Source: Phellopilus nigrolimitatus
Taxonomy: Eukaryota > Basidiomycota > Agaricomycetes > Hymenochaetales > Hymenochaetaceae
Assembly: GCA_021029095.1 (NCBI GenBank)
Contig: JAJOHG010000305.1
Location: 1-30,642, forward strand
DNA: 30,642 nucleotides
Reading direction: 5' to 3'
The translations under genes were made by a program, and so were the position numbers. Below the pieces are notes generated by a model. The model was not told where the DNA came from. It did not search any database and was given only the letters and a program-made list of their open reading frames with translations. Positions 25,476 to 30,642 of this stretch are shown here, piece by piece (within the stretch, counting starts at the first letter, position 1; every line of letters starts with the position of its first letter).

Positions 25476-27158
25476 ATGTCGCTCGCCGCCCTCCCGCCCG
25501 AGCTCTACTCCGCCATCCTCTCTCAGATCCCCGACGCCGACGACGTCCAGCGCACCACGCTCGCACTCACCCGCGCCCTCCCGCACGCGCCCGTCCCGCT
25601 CGAGCACCTCTTCGCGCGCATCCGCCTCCGCGCGCCCGCTGCCGTCGTCCAGCTGCACCGTCGCCTGCGCGCCGCGCCCCAGGACGCGCGCCTCGTGCGC
25701 ACGCTGCGCGTCGAGGCCTGGGCGGCGGACGCCGCCGTCGTCGCGAACCTGCTCGCGCTGCTCGGCGCGCTCGAGCGCCTCGCGCTGTGCGTCGGGCCCA
25801 CGTTCGCGCCCGAGGACCTCCTCGCCATCCTCGAGCGCCCGCGCCCGCGCCTCCGCGCGCTGTCCCTGCGCTTCCGGCCGTAGTGAGTCGTCCGTGCGTT
25901 CCCATCCCCGCTGTCCGAGCTGCGCGCTGAGCACTCGCCCGTCTCCTGCCGCCGCAGCGTGCAGCGCGCGAACTACTACCACTTCCTCAAGGGCGCGTAC
26001 TTCGACAGCTCGCTCGCCGCGCTCGCACGCTGGCCGGCCGGCGCGCTGCGCACGCTCTCCATCGTGCAGGACCCGCCGCCGCCCGCGCCGCCCGGGCACG
26101 CGCACCGTGCCTTCGCGCAGCCGCTCGTCTTCTTCTCCTTCCAGCCGCTGCGCGCGCTCGCCGCCTCCCCCGCACTCAGCGGCGCCGCCGCCCTCCGGCT
26201 GCGCGTCCCCGCGCGCGACGTCGCGCCCTTCCTCGCCGGCGCCGCACCGCGCGCGCTGCCCGCGCTGCGCACGCTTGACCTCTCCACCTGCGCCGCCGGC
26301 GCGCCCGCGCTCGCGCGCCTCCTCGTGCGTTTCGCGCGCGTGCGCCACGTGCTCCTCGACGGCGCGCCCTGCGTCCCCGACGGCGAGTGGGCCGCGCTCG
26401 GAAAGAGCTGTGCCCTCGCGGGCGCGCGCCGCGCCCGCGAGCGCGAGAAGGCGCTGCGCGCGTGGCAGGAGGCGCGCGACACGGGCGCCGCGGCCCACCC
26501 GCCAGCCGCGCCGCCCCGCCGTGCGCGCGCGGGGCGCAAGGGGCTCGCTACCGCGGCCATCTCGCTCCGCGGCGCCGCAGAGCCGCTGCCCGAGCCCGCG
26601 CCCGCGCCCGTGCTTGCACCCTTCTCTTCTTCGTCCTCACTTCCGCGCGTCCTCGCGGCCCTGCAGCGGATCCGCATCGCGCCCGCGCCGCCGTCGCTGC
26701 GCTCCCTGTGCACGGCCGCAGGCCACGCGGCGGGCGTGCCGCTGGCTGCAGCAGACGCACCGCCCGACGCGCGCGGGCACCACGCGCTGCTCCGTGACGA
26801 GTTCGCGCGCGGTTGGGCGGAGGGCGTCGCGCAGCTGCGCGCGGCGTGGCTGCGGCTGCGCACGTCGCAGGCGAATGGCGTCGCGCGCGTGATGGCCCTG
26901 CGTGCGTCCGACGCGGGCGAGGGCGTGGGCGAGGACGTGGATGGAGGCGCAGACGGGGACGCGAACGCGGATGGTGACGGCCTGGACGGGCTCGTCGACC
27001 TCTCCGGCTGGGCGCCGCTCGAAGACGGCCAATGGCCCTGCCCCGTGCTGTGCCTCGCTGGTGAGGGCGAGGAGGGGGGCGCGCTGCATGTGGACGGCTG
27101 CGGGCATGGTATCGCGCGGGAGGTGTGGGGAGAGGACGGTCTGCTCGGTACGGTGTGA
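25476..27158 (+). CDS. F-box-like protein, GC-rich, 2 exons
   Basis: Join 25476..25882, 25958..27158, 535 aa. The frame is open upstream to a TTG, but ATG 25476 (MSLAALPPELYSAILSQIPD) is the first methionine. It places an F-box-like motif (LPPELYSAILSQI) at residues 6-18, as usual in agaricomycete F-box proteins. The 75-nt intron (25883-25957, GTGAGT to CCGCAG) joins RFRPY to VQRANYYHFLKGAYFD. Leucine-rich strands follow (LRTLRVEAW, LERLALCVG, LRTLDLSTC). The last 200 residues are low-complexity and acidic near 26920-27000. The likely role is SCF substrate adaptor, but the motif is weak and the substrate unknown. The high GC content creates large overlapping frames on both strands, which are shadows. 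Confidence 0.65.
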
Positions 27159-27443
27159 TATCCAGTGTTAGATTCTTATTTTGTTGCATAATTAGACTTA
27201 GGAGATTTTGTATTCCGGTCCGCGACGTATGTATGTACAACCAACCTATGTACTGCTTTAATGAATGGGAGTGGGGAAACGAGATGTCGAACGAGATGAG
27301 CAGAGAAAAGAAAAGACGAAAAGGACAGCAGGGACGTGCGCAGCGCGAAAACAACGGCCGAAAGATGGCCTCCCAACCAAAAAAAAAACAAGACAAGAAA
27401 AGACAAAGAAGAGATGTCCGCGTCTCATCATAAATAGATGGGG
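27159..27443. other. Convergent intergenic spacer
   Basis: 285 bp between the stop of the plus-strand F-box-like gene and the stop of the minus-strand glutaminase-like paralogue; it should hold both 3' ends. A/G-rich on the plus strand (27290-27410). No gene seen. Confidence 0.5.
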
Positions 27444-30400
27444 TCATACCTGCGGATCAAAATACGACGGCGGCGCCTCCTCCACGACGCGCTCCCGCCG
27501 TATCCGCTCGAGGTCCCGCCGCAGGTTGTCCACCTCCGAGCGCAGCTCCTCGTTCACCAGCGTCTGCTTCGCGGCCATGACCACCTGCGAGTGCGTCCCA
27601 TCGCTGCCGCTGCCGCCTCTGCGCCCGCTCGACCCGCCACGCGCGCGCGAGCCGCGCCCCGCTCCCGTTCCCGAGCCCGATCCGGACCCCGACCCGCGCC
27701 CGCTCCCCGACCCACGCCCACTCCCAGAGCTCGTCGTCCCGCTCCCGACCTGCGACGCGCTCGGCCCGATGTCGCTCGAGCTCTCCCCCGGGCGGTGCGT
27801 GCGGAAGTACGCGCTGTCGCGCGGCGCGTCCGGCACGCCGCCCCCGGCCCTGGCCCGCGCGGAGGAGTCCCGCGCAGGCGAGAGCGGGTCTGCCGACCCC
27901 GTCGGCGTGTACCCCAGCGTCGTGCTCGGCACGCCCTGCGACGACTTCGGCGTCGTCGATGTGTCGCCGGACACGTCCGAGTAGACGAACGGCTCGAACG
28001 TTGTGCCCGGCCCGAGCCCGGGCGGCTTCCCATGATGCGTCGAGGCCATTACGATCGGCTCCACGCTCGCGCTGTACTTGTGCTGCGCGCGGCGCCGCCG
28101 GAGGAAGAAGAAGAGCCCGGCGCCGAGCGCGCTGGTGACGGCGAGTGCGGCGACGACGCCGCCCGCGATCGCACCGGCGCTCGACTTGCGCCCGGACGGG
28201 ACGCCGCCGGGGATGGTTGTCCCGCTGGAGGGGATGGAGATGGATTTGATGGTGGTGCTGTCGTAGCCACCATCAGCGCCGAGTAATCTCGATAATGGCG
28301 GGACATGACTCACTTGAGCGCCAGAAGGGAGAATATGCTGCCTTGAACAGGACTGGGGGCGAACAGTCAGTAAAGACCAGCGGACGTACATTCTGCTGGA
28401 ATATACCTGTTCGCATCTGAAAGAGATATTCCGGTCGTCGGGTCGTACGTGCTGCCGAACGGCGTGTTATTGAGATTCGCCGACGCGTACCCGTGCAACT
28501 GCGACACCATATCGTTTCGCGTCGCCGTGTCCGACACAGTCGACGCAGCGAACATCATCCAGTCTGCACATGAAGATTAGAAGCCAGTCGCAAGGAAGAG
28601 ACTAGGTACACACTTGTCTTCGATATCCGAGGATCATTGTTGTCCAGCGGTAGCCCGAACTTGGTTTGACCTGGAACGCGCACAAAACCGGATAGTCAGC
28701 ACCACAATCCGACACGAGGAACGGAGAGAGCGAAGCACGCACCTGCAATGGTGTCGTAATACTCTGAAAGGACTTGATACACGGTGTCCGACACGAGACC
28801 GAGCTGGAGCAGCTTGTCCGCATACAGGTTGTACATGAGGCCGTTCGTGCTCGTCTGACCGTAGAAGAAGTCAATGTGCGAGTCGTCCGACGCCAGCGCC
28901 TCGCTCTGCCACTGCTGGATGAAGGACGTTGCGGTGCTCTGTGTCGCAAATAATTAGGTGATCAGTTGGTCGATACGAGTCCAATGCTGTCCTCACGTTG
29001 TACCGCTCCTGGTCGTTGCTCACGCTCGCGATCTTTGCTATTTGGGCCATGGAGGCGATTCCGATGATGCCCTTCAACGCAGTGTTTGTTTGGTTGTTGT
29101 TCGAGTTGACGGACGTCGTGGTGAAGTCGGCGGATTTTCTGTTTTGCAAAACGTCTTGTTATTATCTCGTGCTTTGAATGAATATTCACACTTACTGGTT
29201 GATGGGCGTGAGGGAATTGTTCCCTAGGTAGTCGGCCCAGGTCTGGAGTAGCGTATACTGGCAAGACAACAAGTCAGCACGCGTTCGGAGGGAAAGTAAG
29301 GTCATTCACTTACGTGCTTGCTGATGAATGTCCCATTTCCCGAAGTTTGCGAGTAAGCTAGTGTCATAATCAGCATGTTCGCGCTTTCTGCAAGGCAAAG
29401 TGAGTTCGGCAATGTCAAAAATAAGAAGCAGACAACTACCTTCGACTCCGTAGTCGTGAGCATTGTTTATCCCATCAGCCGTTGCATTCGGGTAGGCCGA
29501 GCCTGTCGAAAGTGAATAAGCCGATCCAAAGCCATGAGGGATCGCGTACCGATGTTCCTTGCGGCATATCCCAGAGTGTACGCTATGGAGTCCTGATACT
29601 CCAAGAGAGGCGCAAGGAGATAGCCGCCGAGTTCGGGATTAAGGTACATAAAGACAGGAAAGGCGGCGTAGAGTGTATCGACGGTGTTCACGCTCGTCTG
29701 AGCCCTAAACCACAAACGGCAGACAATATTAGATAAATCGATAAGCTGAGTGAATTTAGGAGGCCGCAACGCACCCTAGGTCCGAGCCAACGCCGCCCAT
29801 GTTCTTCATGAACGCCTTCACGTCAGAGAAATTCCACGCGCCGCTGGCACCGACCGCGAGCGTGATGTCCAGCGCGCCGAACGCCTGGCGCGCGCTGAGC
29901 GCGAGCATGTCCGCGTAGTCGCTCGAGAACGCCGTGCCCGCCGCGAGGAGCTGCGCGTCAAACACCTGCGCGGCCGCGAGGGCCGCGTTGAAGTCGTCCA
30001 GGAAAAACTCGACCTGTGTTCATGTGAAACAACAGAGGACGTTATATGCGTTTCAGATAAATAAAGAAGCGGCGTAGGAAGAGAACGGAAGGAGAAAACG
30101 CACGGCGCTCTCCACGTCGCCGTATGTCGCGACGAAGTACGGCTGGCGCTCCTGGAGCGTGCCGTCTGTCCTGCGGTACTGCACGACCGGGTTGCGCACG
30201 ACGCCCAGCGCCCACACTGCCGGCTGCGGCGTCGACGTGATCTCGCCCCAGTCGACAGCGATGCCGAGCACGGGCCACTGGCTATCTCAAAGGGGTCAGT
30301 CGCGTGTAAGGACAATACTGGGACGACGCACTTTGAGACCGCGCGCGGCGTCGGGTCGGCAGCGTTACTGAGCGGTAGGCTGGCGTTCGCTGCATTCAAA

Positions 30401-30642
30401 CGAGTTGCGATGTCTTGCGATATTGCCCACGATGCCGTCGTCCCGCTGATCTATATTTATAAATATTGGGTTCAGAGTATTCTCGCTGTGCGGGCTGGAG
30501 CGCGACTGACCTTCTTGAAGGAGTAGTATTCCGTCGCGTCCTGTGCATGATTGACGATCTCCGCGTATTTTTGCTGGCTTTGAAGGGACATCCTCAGGAC
30601 AGTATACTGGCCGCTGTCGTCTGGCGTCCACTGCGCGATTTG
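27444..30642 (-). CDS. Glutaminase A-like ectoprotein, paralogue, 5' end outside window
   Basis: Minus-strand exons: 30642(partial)-30511, 30450-30332, 30281-30104, 30013-29775, 29704-29550, 29502-29440, 29387-29314, 29257-29196, 29138-28997, 28938-28743, 28670-28614, 28563-28407, 28352-28314, 28257-27444. Several exon lengths equal those of the 20-kb gene (178, 74, 62, 57, 157, 39 nt) and phases match throughout. The intron that splits residues before VYQ in the other gene is absent here (one 196-nt exon). Family marks: YAEIVNHAQDATEYYSF, VLGIAVDWGEIT, YADMLALSARQAFGALDITL, DWGE, NWMMFAAS, YDPTTGISL. The C-terminal part is intact: membrane span AGGVVAALAVTSALGAGLFF, RRRR stop-transfer, a Ser/Gly/Arg-rich linker, coiled coil LRSEVDNLRRDLERIRRE, then APPSYFDPQV. 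The signal peptide and about 200 residues lie beyond 30642. Glutamine hydrolysis is inferred from A. oryzae GtaA. Confidence 0.85.
27630..27750 (-). repeat. Ser-Gly repeat coding region
   Basis: Within the last exon of the paralogue, the minus strand encodes alternating Ser/Gly with Arg (SGSGRGSGSGRGSGSGSGSG) from CCCGACCC-type repeats on the plus strand. It is a flexible cytoplasmic linker that is absent from the 20-kb gene, probably grown by repeat slippage. Confidence 0.7.

Noticed and set aside
25422..26498. 358-codon minus-strand frame opposite the second F-box-like gene
   Set aside because: Arg/Glu/Gly-rich low-complexity translation typical of an antisense shadow of GC-rich coding DNA; the plus strand has an F-box motif and a good intron.
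25894..26892. 332-codon plus-strand frame inside the same gene
   Set aside because: Arg/Ser/Pro-only composition; a frame shadow of exon 2.
26548..27447. 299-codon minus-strand frame
   Set aside because: Arg/Pro-rich shadow joined to non-coding spacer; no domain.
27438..28286. 282-codon plus-strand frame opposite the glutaminase-like paralogue
   Set aside because: Antisense shadow; the minus strand carries a membrane span, a coiled coil and exon structure matching the paralogue.

Overview
The window reads as nuclear DNA of a basidiomycete fungus, probably an agaricomycete. Genes are split by many short GT-AG introns of about 50-90 nt, spacing is tight, F-box-like and trypsin-like families occur, and no bacterial operon or Shine-Dalgarno structure is visible. 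Gene models were rebuilt by hand from splice sites, reading-frame continuity and comparison between paralogues inside the window; family names come from recognised motifs, not from a search.

Layout. 15-107: last exon of an unidentified plus-strand gene. 497-2245 (minus): F-box-like protein. 3083-4678 (plus): Ran1/Ksp1-type serine/threonine kinase with a good TATA box. 5332-6954 (plus): intronless trypsin-like serine peptidase without a signal peptide. 7901-9778 (minus): MET1, uroporphyrinogen-III methyltransferase of siroheme synthesis. 10192-13040 (minus): about 12-exon ABC half-transporter with two compensating frameshifts and a stop in its nucleotide-binding domain. 13.9-18.6 kb: tandem duplication carrying two secreted class-3 lipases with the same eight-exon structure; the second copy has a frameshifted C terminus. 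18.58-18.95 kb: truncated copy of the promoter and 5' end of the methyltransferase gene at 24.1 kb. 20044-23.87 kb (plus): 18-exon glutaminase-A-like ectoprotein with a membrane anchor. 24114-25349 (plus): METTL21-type methyltransferase. 25476-27158 (plus): second F-box-like gene. 27444-30642 (minus, cut by the window edge): paralogue of the glutaminase-like gene.

The window shows heavy local duplication: tandem lipases, an inverted pair of glutaminase-like genes, a partial methyltransferase copy, a dispersed repeat and a 59-bp tandem repeat. From about 24.1 kb the sequence becomes much richer in GC and has long meaningless open frames on all strands. The secreted lipases and the membrane-anchored glutaminase-like proteins fit nutrient acquisition at the hyphal surface. 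MET1, the kinase, the peptidase and the F-box proteins look like ordinary neighbours. I see no biosynthetic cluster, CRISPR array, rRNA or convincing tRNA. Nothing here is clearly a wholly new system. The most informative oddities are the broken or shifted frames, the GC-AG introns, the 15-nt lipase micro-exon and the shared cytoplasmic tail (coiled coil plus PPSY motif) of the glutaminase-like pair.
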